DNA of 64,000 nucleotides from an uncultured Roseateles sp. (GCF_913777145.1 NZ_CAJYPS010000029.1:1-64000); one strand, 5' to 3'; shown: positions 18,973 to 28,857, counted from the stretch's first letter. The notes: generated by a model not told the origin, from the sequence alone. Made by a program: numbers and translations.

Positions 18973-19626
18973 ATGAACCACATCCTGCTGCTCGAAGACA
19001 TTCCTGAGATACGCGCCTGGCTCAAGGCCCTGGTCAAGCAGGTGTTCGCCAATGCACAGATCACCGAGTGCTCGCGCGTCCAGGACGCGCTGGCCCTGGT
19101 CAACAGCCAGCGCTTCACGCTGGCCCTGCTGGACCTGGGCCTGCCCGACGGCTCGGGCGTGGACGTGATTGCGGCACTGCGCGAGAAGCAGCCCGAGGTG
19201 CAGTCGGTCATCGTGACCATCCACGACGACGACGAGCACCTGTTCCCCGCGCTGCAGGCCGGTGCCTTCGGCTATTTGCTGAAGGAACAGTCGCGCGAGC
19301 TGCTGGTCGAGCAGCTGCAGCGCATGAGCCAGGGCGAGCCGCCGCTGTCGCCGTCCATCGCGCGCAAGGTGATTGCCTATTTCGCGGCGCACGCCAAGCC
19401 CAGCTCGCAGGCGCTGCTGCACGAGGTGTCCCTGACCGACCGCGAGACCGAGGTGCTGCTGCGCGTGGCCAAGGGCTTCACGCTGCCCGAGATCGGCGTG
19501 CAGCTGGGCCTGTCGCGCCACACCATCGCGGACTACGTGAAGCAGATCTACCGCAAGCTCAATGTGAGCTCGCGTGCCGAGGCCGCGCTGGAGGCACAGC
19601 GCCTGGGGCTGTTCGGCCGCAACTGA
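18973..19626 (+). CDS. NarL/FixJ-family response regulator
   Basis: 217 residues: receiver domain (1-125) with acidic pocket LEDIPE, phospho-acceptor Asp54 in LALLDLGLPDGSG and conserved LLKE lysine, then a C-terminal LuxR helix-turn-helix with LTDRETEVLLRVAKG and LSRHTIADYVKQIYRKL. Partner of the upstream kinase. The ATG at 18973 follows a GGAG-type site and starts exactly at the receiver domain; the upstream extension overlaps the kinase. Confidence 0.94.
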   Translation: MNHILLLEDIPEIRAWLKALVKQVFANAQITECSRVQDALALVNSQRFTLALLDLGLPDGSGVDVIAALREKQPEVQSVIVTIHDDDEHLFPALQAGAFGYLLKEQSRELLVEQLQRMSQGEPPLSPSIARKVIAYFAAHAKPSSQALLHEVSLTDRETEVLLRVAKGFTLPEIGVQLGLSRHTIADYVKQIYRKLNVSSRAEAALEAQRLGLFGRN

Positions 19627-19710
19627 GTCGTGAGAAACGGTGGGGCGGTGACCTAGCGCCCACGGGCCGACTCGCGCCGGCGGCACGCCGCGGGGCGTCA
19701 CAATCCGTGG

Positions 19711-20280
19711 ATGATCGGACGACTCAGCGGCGTCATTGCCGAGAAAACCCCGCCCCAGGTGCTCATAGACGTGGGCGGCGTCGGCTACGAGGTCGACGTG
19801 CCCATGAGCACCTTCTACAACCTCGGTGCACTGGGCGAGCGCACCGTGCTGCTGACCCATTTCGTGGTGCGCGAGGACGCGCAGCAGCTGTTCGGCTTTC
19901 TCACGCAGGAAGAGCGGGCGACCTTCCGCCAGCTCATCAAGATCTCCGGCGTGGGGCCCAAGATGGCGTTGTCGCTGCTGTCCGGCCTGTCGGTGCCGGA
20001 GCTGGCCCAGGCCGTGTCGCGCCAGGAGGCGGGCCGCCTGACCAAGGTGCCCGGCATAGGCAAGAAGACCGCCGAGCGCCTGCTGCTGGAGCTCAAGGGC
20101 AAGCTGGGGCCGGATCTTGCGCTGCCGGCGACCGTCGCCAGCGACGCGCAGGCCGACATCCTGCAGGCGCTGATCGCGCTGGGTTACAGCGAGAAGGATG
20201 CGGCCGCCACGCTGAAGGTGCTGCCGGCCGACGTGGGCGTCAGCGAGGGCATCAAGCTGGCGCTGAAGAAGCTGTCCTGA
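19711..20280 (+). CDS. ruvA: Holliday junction branch migration protein RuvA
   Basis: 189 residues with three RuvA domains: an OB-fold N-terminus ([14 protein letters not shown]), a central pair of helix-hairpin-helix motifs ([15 protein letters not shown] and [16 protein letters not shown]), and the C-terminal RuvB-binding helices. RuvA clamps Holliday junctions and loads RuvB. Followed by ruvB after ten bases; ruvC is not adjacent. Confidence 0.97.
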   Translation: MIGRLSGVIAEKTPPQVLIDVGGVGYEVDVPMSTFYNLGALGERTVLLTHFVVREDAQQLFGFLTQEERATFRQLIKISGVGPKMALSLLSGLSVPELAQAVSRQEAGRLTKVPGIGKKTAERLLLELKGKLGPDLALPATVASDAQADILQALIALGYSEKDAAATLKVLPADVGVSEGIKLALKKLS

Positions 20281-20290
20281 AGGCCCGCGC

Positions 20291-21355
20291 ATGAGCATAC
20301 AGACCGACGACTTCAGCCCCCAGCCTCAGCAACAGCGCCTGGTGGCCGCCGGCCCCACCTCACCGCGCGAGGAGGCGCTGGAGCGCGCGCTGCGCCCCAA
20401 GCAGCTGGACGACTACGTGGGCCAGGCCAAGGCGCGCGAGCAACTGGAGATCTTCATAGGCGCGGCACGCAAGCGCCAGGAAGCGCTGGACCATGTGCTG
20501 CTGTTCGGCCCACCGGGCCTGGGCAAGACCACGCTGTCCCACATCATCGCGGCCGAGCTGGGCGTGAACCTGCGCCAGACCTCGGGGCCGGTGCTGGAAA
20601 AGCCCAAGGACCTGGCCGCCATCCTGACCGGCCTCGAGAAGAACGACGTGCTCTTCATCGACGAGATCCACCGGCTCAGCCCCATCGTCGAGGAGATCCT
20701 GTACCCGGCGCTGGAGGACTACCAGATCGACATCATGATCGGCGAGGGGCCGGCCGCGCGTTCCATCAAGCTGGACCTGCAGCCCTTCACGCTGGTGGGC
20801 GCCACCACGCGGGCCGGCATGCTGACCAACCCGCTGCGCGACCGCTTCGGCATCGTTGCGCGACTGGAGTTCTACACGCCGGCCGAACTGCAGCGCATCA
20901 TCACGCGCTCTGCCGGCCTGCTGGGTGCGCCCATAGACCCGGAGGGCGCGCTGGAGATCGCGCGCCGCTCACGCGGCACGCCCCGCATCGCCAACCGACT
21001 GCTGCGCCGCGTGCGCGACTATGCCGAGGTCAAGGGCGACGGCCGTATCGTCGCCGGCATCGCCGACCGGGCGCTGGCCATGCTGGATGTGGACCCGCAG
21101 GGCTTCGACCTGATGGACCGCAAGCTGCTGGAGGCCGTGGTGCACCGTTTCGACGGCGGTCCGGTCGGGCTGGAGAACGTGGCGGCAGCCATAGGCGAGG
21201 AGGCGGGCACCATCGAGGATGTCATCGAGCCCTACCTGATCCAGCAGGGCTTTCTGCAACGCACGCCGCGTGGCCGGGTGGCGACGCTGGCGGCCTACCG
21301 CCACCTGGGGCTGGCGCCACCCGCCAAGGCGGGGCCGGACTTGTTCCAGAGCTGA
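20291..21355 (+). CDS. ruvB: Holliday junction helicase RuvB
   Basis: 354-residue AAA+ motor. Walker A in [13 protein letters not shown], Walker B in [11 protein letters not shown], sensor 1 in [10 protein letters not shown], arginine finger region PLRDRFG, and a C-terminal winged helix for DNA contact with TPRGRVAT. Paired with ruvA. Its 3' end converges on the porin gene across a symmetric terminator. Confidence 0.98.
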   Translation: MSIQTDDFSPQPQQQRLVAAGPTSPREEALERALRPKQLDDYVGQAKAREQLEIFIGAARKRQEALDHVLLFGPPGLGKTTLSHIIAAELGVNLRQTSGPVLEKPKDLAAILTGLEKNDVLFIDEIHRLSPIVEEILYPALEDYQIDIMIGEGPAARSIKLDLQPFTLVGATTRAGMLTNPLRDRFGIVARLEFYTPAELQRIITRSAGLLGAPIDPEGALEIARRSRGTPRIANRLLRRVRDYAEVKGDGRIVAGIADRALAMLDVDPQGFDLMDRKLLEAVVHRFDGGPVGLENVAAAIGEEAGTIEDVIEPYLIQQGFLQRTPRGRVATLAAYRHLGLAPPAKAGPDLFQS

Positions 21356-21375
21356 TCGCCCAGCCAGGCATGAAA

Positions 21376-21397
21376 AAAGCGCCCCGAGGGGCGCTTT
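21376..21397 (-). terminator. Bidirectional terminator between ruvB and porin
   Basis: AAAGCGCCCC (21376-21385) pairs perfectly with GGGGCGCTTT (21388-21397) around a two-base loop. The minus-strand transcript ends in TTTTTT, so porin termination is strong. The plus-strand reading ends in TTTGTCTTG and serves ruvB. Confidence 0.9.
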
Positions 21398-21417
21398 GTC
21401 TTGTCCGATCGCGAGGA

Positions 21418-22410
21418 TCAGAAGTTGTGGCGGATGCCGGCGGCCAGGGACGAGAAGTCGCCCACCTTACCCGGTGCCTTGTTGTCGATGGCCGTGTAGA
21501 AGCCGTAGATCTTGGTGCGCTTGCTGAGGTTGTAGTTGTAGCCCAGCGTGTACTGACTCGCACCCGTGTTGCCGAAAGTACCACCGGACTTGGTGCCGCC
21601 CACGTTGATGTGGAACTCCTGGGCACCCACCACATACATCGCCGAGATGCGACCGATGTCGCGGCTCTTGCGGCCCGTCACCTCTTCGCGCTGGGCATAG
21701 CCGCCGAACACGAAGGGACCCATTTCATACAGGCCGCGCAGCGCGTACTGGCTGAAATCGCCTTGCTTCTGATAGCCAAAGCCACCATGCAGCGGGCCTT
21801 GGTCGTAGTTCACGGCCACGTCGATGATGCGCGGCGTCACGGCGCGCTGGTGCACGGCACGCTCGGCGGCCGTCGCAGCCGTCCCCTCACCGGCCGACAC
21901 GGCCAGTTCGACCTGGAAGCCGGAAATCGTCGGCGAGAAGTAGGCCACCTTGTTCTGCGTGGCGCTGGCAAAGTTGCCAAATGCGTAGAGCGCATCCGAC
22001 GAGGTGCCGGTGTCGTGGTTGTGCATGCTGACATAGTCAGCCGTGGCGAAATAGGAGCCCGGGAACCACTTGCCCAGACGGATCGAGCCGGTGTCCGCGG
22101 TGCCCAGTTCCACATAGGACGCGCGCGACCAGAAAGTACTGGCCGGGGCACCGAAGGTCTGGACGGTACCGGTGTCCGAATTGAAGCCGTGTTCCAGCGC
22201 GAACGATGCCTTCAGCCCACCACCCAGATCCTCCGTACCCTTCAGGCCCAGACGCGAAGAGTTGTTCTGGAGAACCGCCTTGCGGTCTTGATTGCCTTCC
22301 TTCTGGCTTTCGACCGTGGTGTTGATCCGACCCCACAGCGTGACCGAGCTTTGCGCGAAGGCCGGTGCAGCGACAGCTGCCAGAGCGGCGACGAGAGCGA
22401 TCTTCTTCAT
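21418..22410 (-). CDS. Gram-negative general porin
   Basis: 330-residue outer-membrane trimeric porin of the Burkholderiales type. Signal peptide with AAPAFAQ cleavage site (about residue 20), mature start SSVTLWGRINTT, then alternating beta strands ending in the classic C-terminal phenylalanine (IRHNF) recognised by the BAM complex. SRLGLKGTEDLGGGLKASF is the family's second strand. Has its own promoter and terminator. Diffusion pore for small hydrophilic solutes. Confidence 0.93.
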   Translation of the reverse strand: MKKIALVAALAAVAAPAFAQSSVTLWGRINTTVESQKEGNQDRKAVLQNNSSRLGLKGTEDLGGGLKASFALEHGFNSDTGTVQTFGAPASTFWSRASYVELGTADTGSIRLGKWFPGSYFATADYVSMHNHDTGTSSDALYAFGNFASATQNKVAYFSPTISGFQVELAVSAGEGTAATAAERAVHQRAVTPRIIDVAVNYDQGPLHGGFGYQKQGDFSQYALRGLYEMGPFVFGGYAQREEVTGRKSRDIGRISAMYVVGAQEFHINVGGTKSGGTFGNTGASQYTLGYNYNLSKRTKIYGFYTAIDNKAPGKVGDFSSLAAGIRHNF

Positions 22411-22475
22411 CGTGGACCCTTTTCTAAGTGGTTGCGTCCGGTTTGTTTCCGGGACGTGAAGGACTGATGACGTTC

Positions 22476-22481
22476 AGTATA
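22476..22481 (-). promoter_or_regulatory. Probable -10 box of the porin promoter
   Basis: Minus-strand TATACT (22481-22476) matches five of six consensus bases. A poor CTGATG lies 17 bases upstream. Initiation near 22469 would give a 5' untranslated region of about 59 bases, long enough for small-RNA control, which is common for porins. Nothing else is recognisable in 22411-22549. Confidence 0.5.
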
Positions 22482-22549
22482 GGAGCGGGTTATGGGCCCA
22501 TCAGATCCTGCGACGCGCGGATGCAACAGTCCAGCAACGCACCATCCAC

Positions 22550-23194
22550 TCAAGCGCTGATGTCGTCCGCCGACAAGCCCGCCAGATGATGGTCGTCGTT
22601 CCAGCCCACCAGGCTCAGACCCTGGGGCGTGGCCAGCAGCCGGTTGATGGACGCATTGCCCAGCTGCCAGCTGCGCGGCGCGTCCAGCGCCACGCGCGTG
22701 GCGGCGCGGTACACGCAGTCCAGCACACCACCATGCGCCACCACCGCGATGCAGGCGCCGCCATGGGCCGCCGCGGCCCGCTCCAGCGCCGCCACGCAGC
22801 GGGCACTGAAGACGGTCAGGCTCTCGCCGCCGCCCACCGGGAAGTCCGGCTCGCGGCGCCGCCAGCGCTGGGCCTCCTCCGGATGGGCACTGGCGATCTC
22901 GTCCCAGCTCAAGCCCTCGAAGCGACCGAAGCTGCGCTCGCGCAGACCGGCGTCCAGCACAGGCGTCAGTCCCCGCGCACGTGCCAGCGGCGCGGCGGTC
23001 TGGCGGGCCCGCAGCAAGTCGCTGCTGTAGATCGCGGCCAACGGCTCATCCGACAGCGCGTCGGCCAGGCGCTCAGCCTGGACCTCACCCAGCGCACTCA
23101 AAGCGATGTCGGTGTGGCCCTGAATGCGACCACTGCGGTTCCAGGAGGTTTCGCCGTGACGGATCAGCAGGATGCGGGTGGGCTCACCCGTCAT
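22550..23194 (-). CDS. Histidine phosphatase family protein
   Basis: 214 residues of the phosphoglycerate-mutase-like histidine phosphatase superfamily. The phospho-histidine lies in LLIRHGETSWN (RHG near residue 12), a second arginine in IYSSDLLRARQTA, and the distal histidine in VAHGGVLD. The sequence fits the CobC/GpmB group (alpha-ribazole phosphatase or broad phosphatase), but no cobalamin genes are near. Start overlaps the stop of the DUF1840 gene (TGATG), so the two are coupled. Confidence 0.85.
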   Translation of the reverse strand: MTGEPTRILLIRHGETSWNRSGRIQGHTDIALSALGEVQAERLADALSDEPLAAIYSSDLLRARQTAAPLARARGLTPVLDAGLRERSFGRFEGLSWDEIASAHPEEAQRWRRREPDFPVGGGESLTVFSARCVAALERAAAAHGGACIAVVAHGGVLDCVYRAATRVALDAPRSWQLGNASINRLLATPQGLSLVGWNDDHHLAGLSADDISA

Positions 23195-23517
23195 CAGACG
23201 CCCCAGACGACGTCGGCCCCTTCGCGCTGGCTGTGCAGCATCAGTTCGCGCAGCGGCCAGGCGCGCTGGCGCAGACTCACGCCGCTGCGGCGCGGTGCAG
23301 GCTCACCGGCGGCCTGAGCGGCGTCCACCGCGCGCTGGAACTGCGCGTCGTCGTCGGCCACCGCCTGCTCCAGGCGCTGCACCAGCGCCGGCAGGTCGGC
23401 GATCTGGAAGAGGCCCTGCGCCGCGGGCTCGCGGCCCAGCAGACGCAGCAGCACTTCGGCCGCGTCACCCAACATCACGACATCGGCACCGGCCGGAGAA
23501 CGGAAGCGGTAGAGCAT
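23194..23517 (-). CDS. DUF1840 domain protein
   Basis: 107 residues of DUF1840, a small soluble family common in betaproteobacteria. The pattern MLYRFRSPAGADVVMLGDAAEVLLRLLG at the start and a C-terminal WPLRELM are typical. No catalytic residues are apparent and the role is unknown. Translationally coupled to the phosphatase gene downstream, and 16 bases before the c-di-GMP protein's stop on the same strand. Confidence 0.85.
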   Translation of the reverse strand: MLYRFRSPAGADVVMLGDAAEVLLRLLGREPAAQGLFQIADLPALVQRLEQAVADDDAQFQRAVDAAQAAGEPAPRRSGVSLRQRAWPLRELMLHSQREGADVVWGV

Positions 23518-23533
23518 GCCAACGATTGTGCGC

Positions 23534-25669
23534 TCAGCCGGCGCTCGCCAGCCCCAGCCAGCCGCTCACCGCCGGTTCCACGACCACACTGCGGCGCGGC
23601 CGCACGCGCTGCACAAACTCTTCGGGCCGAAGCGGCGGCGCGAACAGGAAACCCTGGAACTCGTGGCAGCCGGCCTGGGCCAGGAAGTCGCGCTGCGCCT
23701 CGGTCTCGACGCCCTCGGCGATGACCTGCAGTCCCAGCGCCCGCCCCATCTGCACGATGGCGTTGGCGATGCCGGCATCACTGGCCGCGCCGGGCAGACC
23801 CTGCACGAAGCTGCGGTCTATCTTGAGGCGCTGGATGGGGAAGCGCTTCAGATAGGCCAGCGAGGAGTAGCCGGTGCCGAAGTCGTCGATGGACAGCGTG
23901 ACGCCCAGCGCGGCCAGCGCGCTCATGCGGCGCAGCGCCTCCTCGGCATCACCCAGCAGCACGCCCTCGGTCAACTCAAGCTCCAGCAGGCTGGCAGGCA
24001 GCGCTGCATCGCGGAGCGCGTTGGCCACGGTGTCGACGAACTGGGCCTGCTGGAACTGCAGTGCCGACACGTTGACCGCCACCGGCATGCGCAGGCCCTG
24101 GCTGAGCCAGCTTGCAGCCTGCGCGATCGCCTCGCGCAGCACCCAGTCGCCGATCGCAACCACAAAGCCGCTCTCCTCGGCCAGCGGGATGAACTCGGCC
24201 GGCGAAATCTCGCCCCGCTGCGGGTCGCGCCAGCGGATCAGCGCCTCGGCGCCGATCACGCGGTCGCTGCCCAGCTCGACCTGGGGCTGGTAGTGCAGGC
24301 GAAAACCGCCCTCCACCAGCGCCTGGCGCATCGCGTGATCCAGCCGCATGCGCGACAGCAGGTCCACCTCGCGGCGCGGCACGTGGAAGCGGAAGCCGGC
24401 CCGGCCGCCCTCCTTGACCCAGTGCATCGCGCGCTCGGCGCTGGCCATCAGCTCGTCGGGCGTGTTGCCGTCGCCCGGGTAAAGCGCGATGCCGCAGCTG
24501 GCGGTCACGGTGAAGCTCAGCGTGTCGAAGCTGAACGGCAGCGCCAGCTGCTGCTGTACGCGGCGAGCGCTTTCCTCGGCGGCGACAGCATCGGCACCGT
24601 CGATCAGCAGCGCAAACTCGTCACCGCCCAGCCGCGCCAGCGTGTCGGCCGCACCGACCGCACCGCGCAGCCGCACCGCAACCTCGCGCAGCACACGGTC
24701 GCCATAGCTGTGGCCCAGCGTGTCGTTGATCTGCTTGAAGCGGTCCAGGTCCACATGCAGCAGCGCAAAACCTGTCGCCGGGGCACCGTCACCCAGGCTG
24801 GCGATCTGCTGCACGATGCGGTCGGACAGCGCACGCCGGTTGGGTGCGCCGGTCAGCACGTCGGAGCGGCCCAGCTCCTCGATGCGCTGGTGAGCCGCCA
24901 GCTTCTCGGACAGGTCCCGAAAAGAGAACACCCGGCCTATGGGCTCGCCGCGGCTCATCTGCGGCAACGACACCTGTTCCAGCACGCGGCCATCGGCCAG
25001 GCGCAGCACGTCGCTGGAGCGCATCAGCGGCGCCTCCAGCAAGGCCTCGATGCGGGCGCGGTACTGCTCGCCGTCGCGCATCACGCGCTGCAGGCTCAGC
25101 CACAGGCCGGCGTCGCCGGGCTCGTGCTGCAGCCCGCCGGGCAAGCCCCAGAGCTTGGCAAAGCGGCGATTGAAGCTGCGCACCCGGCCCGCGAGGTCCA
25201 CGACCAGGATGCCGTCGGCGGTGGATTCCAGCGTGGCCCGAAGCTCGGCCAGCAGCGTCTCACGCTCGGCCTCGGCGCGGCGCCGGCGGGTCTGGTCGTG
25301 CAGCAGTACCAGCCAGTAGTGGTCACCGCCGGGCAGGTGCAGGGGGCTGATGCTGCGGCTGACCCAGCGCGGGTGGCCATCGCTGTGGGTCAGCACCGTG
25401 TCGGAGCGTATGCGGGCGTAGGGATCCTGCTCGGCCCCCATCCAGAAGGTTTCGTCTTCGAGTGAGCCGCACAGCAGCGTGGGCCGCACGCCCAGCGCGC
25501 GCTCGGGCTTGAGCCCCAGCAGGCGCAGCGCCGCACGGTTGATGCCGCACACCGTCAGGCTCTGGCCGTCGACCAGCCACGCGGCCTCGGGGAGGCTGTC
25601 GAGCAACGCGTCCACCAAGGGCGGCGCGCTCAGCGGGCTCCGCGATGGCAGCGCGTGGGCGAAGTTCAC
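23534..25669 (-). CDS. PAS-GGDEF-EAL cyclic-di-GMP protein
   Basis: 711-residue cytoplasmic protein. Two PAS-like sensor regions (about 20-150 and 160-280), a GGDEF domain with intact LGGDEF near residue 347, and an EAL domain starting at AEALIRW near 474. It retains LELTE, IDDFGTG, KIDRSF, AEGVET and QGFLF, so phosphodiesterase activity is expected. The RxxD inhibitory site five residues before GGDEF is absent. GTG start overlaps the HD-GYP stop by four bases. May bind GTP in GGDEF and act mainly as a PDE. Confidence 0.92.
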   Translation of the reverse strand: MNFAHALPSRSPLSAPPLVDALLDSLPEAAWLVDGQSLTVCGINRAALRLLGLKPERALGVRPTLLCGSLEDETFWMGAEQDPYARIRSDTVLTHSDGHPRWVSRSISPLHLPGGDHYWLVLLHDQTRRRRAEAERETLLAELRATLESTADGILVVDLAGRVRSFNRRFAKLWGLPGGLQHEPGDAGLWLSLQRVMRDGEQYRARIEALLEAPLMRSSDVLRLADGRVLEQVSLPQMSRGEPIGRVFSFRDLSEKLAAHQRIEELGRSDVLTGAPNRRALSDRIVQQIASLGDGAPATGFALLHVDLDRFKQINDTLGHSYGDRVLREVAVRLRGAVGAADTLARLGGDEFALLIDGADAVAAEESARRVQQQLALPFSFDTLSFTVTASCGIALYPGDGNTPDELMASAERAMHWVKEGGRAGFRFHVPRREVDLLSRMRLDHAMRQALVEGGFRLHYQPQVELGSDRVIGAEALIRWRDPQRGEISPAEFIPLAEESGFVVAIGDWVLREAIAQAASWLSQGLRMPVAVNVSALQFQQAQFVDTVANALRDAALPASLLELELTEGVLLGDAEEALRRMSALAALGVTLSIDDFGTGYSSLAYLKRFPIQRLKIDRSFVQGLPGAASDAGIANAIVQMGRALGLQVIAEGVETEAQRDFLAQAGCHEFQGFLFAPPLRPEEFVQRVRPRRSVVVEPAVSGWLGLASAG

Positions 25670-26952
25670 GCAGCCAGCTCCCCGGGCGCGTTGCTGGCCG
25701 AGTCGAAGAAGTAGGCGATGCGGGAGCGTGGCGCCAGATAGTCCAGCGCACTGCGCGGCAGAAACTGCGGCTTGAGGCTGCGGCGTATGCCGAGGTCGGG
25801 CGTGTCTTCAAGATTGAGCACCAGCGCCTCTTCGCGCGGCACGCGCGGGTCATGCACCATCACGCGCGGCTTCAGCGGCCGCCCAGGGTTGACCGACATC
25901 ACCAGCGCATAGCGGTCATCCGTCAGCTGCACGGTGGAGCCCGGCGGGTAGACGCCCATCATGCGGATGAAGGCGTTCAACATGGTGGAGTCGAAGCGGT
26001 TGCGCCCCTGCGCGAACATCAGCGACAACGCCTCATGGGGCGTCAGCGCCTTGGAGACGATCATGGGGTTGCACAGGCCGTCAAAGCGGTTCACCAGCGC
26101 GACGATGCGCGCACCGGTGCTCATGCGGTCCATGTTGATGCGCTGCGGGAAGCCGCTGCCATCCGCGTGTTCGTGGTGCTGCGCAATGATGAGCAGCGGC
26201 CCGGGTTGCAGGCCCATGGCCTGGCCCATCGCGACGCCCTTGACCACGTGCTGCTGATAGGCCTGGGTCTCGGCGGACGTGAAGCTCTCGTCACGATGAC
26301 GCAGGCGCGGGGCCACCTCGAGCTTGCCGATGTCGTGCAGCAGCGCGCCGACGCCCAGCTCCATCATCTCCTCGCGGCCCAGGCCGAAGGCCCGACCCAG
26401 CAGCAGCGAAATGATGCAGACGTTCAGCGCATGGGCAGTGGAGCGATCTCCGGCGGCCTCGTTCAAAAGCCGCATGTTGAGGTCGTCTTCGACCAGCATC
26501 TTGTCCAGCAGCGCGGCCGTCAGGCTCTCGGCCTGGTCGCGGGCCTCCTGCGGCACCGCCTGCACCAGGCCCATCATGCCGCGCAGGCCCTCGACCGCCT
26601 CACCGTACTGGGCCTCGCACAGGCGCAGCGCCTCATGCTGGGCCGCCAGCGCACGCCGGTGCGCCTCGCGAGCCAGCGCCTCGGGGTCAGGTGTCGCGTC
26701 GGCCTCTGACTTGCTGGCCTGAGGGGCCGGCAACGGCGATGCGGCAGGCTGCAGGGTCAGGTCGCTCTTGGAGGGGCTCCAGCGCACCTGGGTCAGGCCG
26801 AGGCGACGCAGCACCAGCAGTTGATCAGCCGACGTGATCTTGAAGCTGGACAGCGGGAACGGATGCGACATCCAGCCCAGGTCGAGATGGATGAACATCC
26901 CCACCGCCAGTTGGTTGACGTCGATCAATGGATCTGTCGTTCTGTCCTGCAT
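25666..26952 (-). CDS. HD-GYP cyclic-di-GMP phosphodiesterase
   Basis: 428 residues. The N-terminus (DVNQLAVGMFIHLDLGW) is a DUF3391 domain, usual partner of HD-GYP enzymes. The catalytic domain has LLHDIGK near residue 204 and HHEHADGSGFP near 262, i.e. GFP in place of GYP, then ARIVALVNRFDGLCNP. HD-GYP proteins open c-di-GMP to pGpG or GMP. First gene of an operon with the GGDEF-EAL gene, coupling two c-di-GMP enzymes. Confidence 0.92.
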   Translation of the reverse strand: MQDRTTDPLIDVNQLAVGMFIHLDLGWMSHPFPLSSFKITSADQLLVLRRLGLTQVRWSPSKSDLTLQPAASPLPAPQASKSEADATPDPEALAREAHRRALAAQHEALRLCEAQYGEAVEGLRGMMGLVQAVPQEARDQAESLTAALLDKMLVEDDLNMRLLNEAAGDRSTAHALNVCIISLLLGRAFGLGREEMMELGVGALLHDIGKLEVAPRLRHRDESFTSAETQAYQQHVVKGVAMGQAMGLQPGPLLIIAQHHEHADGSGFPQRINMDRMSTGARIVALVNRFDGLCNPMIVSKALTPHEALSLMFAQGRNRFDSTMLNAFIRMMGVYPPGSTVQLTDDRYALVMSVNPGRPLKPRVMVHDPRVPREEALVLNLEDTPDLGIRRSLKPQFLPRSALDYLAPRSRIAYFFDSASNAPGELAA

Positions 26953-27467
26953 TCGCTCAACTCATCCGCACTGTCCAGGGCGACGCTCGACACATTCTCG
27001 CGACCCGGCGACCGAGGCATTCCCCCTCCTCCAGCGCAGAGCCGGATCGGCCGGCAGCGCGCGGACGCACGGAATTAATCACCCTCGCAGCTTAGCGCCT
27101 GAAAGTGACTGATTGACCGTTGCCGAGTCGGGGCAAACGCGGAGGAATGCATGCGCCACGCAACAAGTGGCCGCCCGCCTGCCGCTGACAGGTCCGCGCC
27201 AGCCTGGCGCGCGCGCCAACAGCCCTCCGGGATAACGAGAACAGGGGGCCGAGGACACCCTGGTGACGGATTGTCGCCCCACCGCCCCACCCCTCAGGGA
27301 AATCCCGCAAGAGCCGACCCCCAATTCCTGCACGCCCCGAAAGCCCCACCCCCTCATCTCGGGGCATGACCTGACCCTGAGCGCCGCCAGCTCTGCGCAG
27401 ACGCCCAAACCGTCGGCACAGATATGGGCAGGCAGATCAGATCAGGCGGGCGAGCCGGCCCGCGGGC
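26953..27467. other. 515-base gap without a gene
   Basis: Between the HD-GYP start and the beta-glucosidase stop I find no convincing ORF, RNA gene or terminator. Small ORFs around 27079-27408 on the minus strand lack a domain and a ribosome-binding site. The HD-GYP promoter must lie here, but no good -35/-10 pair stands out. A short CGCCAG/CTGGCG dyad occurs near 27213. Confidence 0.5.
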
Positions 27468-28826
27468 TCAGCGCCGCGCGCCGTGACGCGCGATCAGGTC
27501 CTGGTACCAGTGGGCGCTGTCCTTGGCCACGCGCTGCTGGGTCGCGTAGTCCACATGGAAGAGCCCGAAGCGCTTGGTGTAGCCGGAGTTCCACTCGAAG
27601 TTGTCGAGCAGGCTCCAGTAGAAATACCCGCGCACGTCCACGCCCAGCGCGATCGCGGTGGCCAGCGCCTGCAAGTGGCGGCTGAGATAGGCGATGCGCG
27701 CCTCGTCCTTCACACGGCCTTCGACAACGCTGTCGGCGTTGGCCATGCCGTTCTCGGTGATGTAGATGGGCGGCAGCGCGTATTCGCGCGACAGGCGCAC
27801 CAGGTGCTGGGTCAGCGCCAACGGGTAGATCTCCCAGCCCATGTCGGTGAAGCCCAGTTCACCCGGCGCAGGCAGCGGCGGCTGGCGCGTGCTGATGAAG
27901 CTGCGCGTGTAGAAGTTGATGCCCAGGAAGTCCAGCGGCTGGCGGATCAGTGCCAGGTCGCCGCTGGCGATGCGCGGCGCATCCGCGCCCAGGTGCTCGA
28001 TCAGGTCGGCCGAGTAGGCCCCCCGGAAGATGGGATCCATGTACCAGCGCACGCTCAGGCCGTCGTTGATCTGCGCGGCCTGGCGGTCTTCGTCGCGCGG
28101 CTCGGCCGGGTAGGCCGGCGTGTGGTTGAGCACGATGCCCAGGCGGGTCTGGGTGTGCGTACGCATCGCGCGTATGGCCTCGCCATGCGCCATCATCAGG
28201 TGGTGAGACACCTGCGAGGCCTCGGCACGGCTGGTGTGGCCGGGCGCGAACTGCGCGGTCTCGTAGCCCAGCGTGGCGACGCACCAGGGCTCGTTCAGTG
28301 TGGCAATGCTGGCCAGGCGGTCCCCGAAGCGGCGGGCGATCTCGGCCGCGTAATCGGCGAAGCGCGGCACGATGTCGCGCGACAGCCAGCCGCCCATGCC
28401 GTCGTGCAGCGCCTGCGGCAGGTCCCAGTGGTAGAGCGTCGCATGCGGCTGGATGCCGGCGGCCAGCAGCTCGTCCAGCAGGCGATCGTAGAAAGCCAAG
28501 CCGGCTTCGTTCCAGGCGCCCTGCCCCTGCGGCTGCACACGCGGCCACGAGAACGAGAAGCGGTAGCAATCCAGGCCCAGGCCCTTCATCAGGCCCACAT
28601 CCTCGCGGTAGCGGTGGTAGTGGTCGCAGGCCACGTCGATGTTGGAGCCGTCGTTGATTCGACCGGGCTGACGGCAGAAGCTGTCCCAGATGGATGCGCC
28701 CTTGCCGTCCTCGAAGGCGGCGCCCTCGATCTGCGCGGCGGCGGTCGCCGCCCCCCACTGGAAGTCGGGCGGGAAGGCCTGCGCGAGGTGGGCGGCGTCG
28801 AGTTGGGTGGGGTCGAAGAGCTTCAT
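27468..28826 (-). CDS. GH1 beta-glucosidase
   Basis: 452-residue cytoplasmic glycoside hydrolase of family 1. Acid/base Glu179 in TLNEPW and nucleophile Glu358 in ITENG; the N-terminal FQWGAATAAAQIEG with IWDSF and the C-terminal SLLDNFEWNSGY are also standard. It should cut beta-glucosides such as cellobiose or aryl glucosides imported by the adjacent ABC system. Last gene of the run receptor, binding protein, two permeases, glucosidase. The ATG at 28826 is chosen; further upstream is an improbable Ser/Pro/Arg-rich extension. Confidence 0.95.
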   Translation of the reverse strand: MKLFDPTQLDAAHLAQAFPPDFQWGAATAAAQIEGAAFEDGKGASIWDSFCRQPGRINDGSNIDVACDHYHRYREDVGLMKGLGLDCYRFSFSWPRVQPQGQGAWNEAGLAFYDRLLDELLAAGIQPHATLYHWDLPQALHDGMGGWLSRDIVPRFADYAAEIARRFGDRLASIATLNEPWCVATLGYETAQFAPGHTSRAEASQVSHHLMMAHGEAIRAMRTHTQTRLGIVLNHTPAYPAEPRDEDRQAAQINDGLSVRWYMDPIFRGAYSADLIEHLGADAPRIASGDLALIRQPLDFLGINFYTRSFISTRQPPLPAPGELGFTDMGWEIYPLALTQHLVRLSREYALPPIYITENGMANADSVVEGRVKDEARIAYLSRHLQALATAIALGVDVRGYFYWSLLDNFEWNSGYTKRFGLFHVDYATQQRVAKDSAHWYQDLIARHGARR

Positions 28827-28857
28827 GAGAGGGAACGGGGCAACGGGAACGAAGGAA

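Noticed and set aside
27079-27408. Minus-strand ORF of 109 residues in the gap before the HD-GYP gene
   Set aside because: No ribosome-binding site, no domain and a Gly/Arg-rich random composition.
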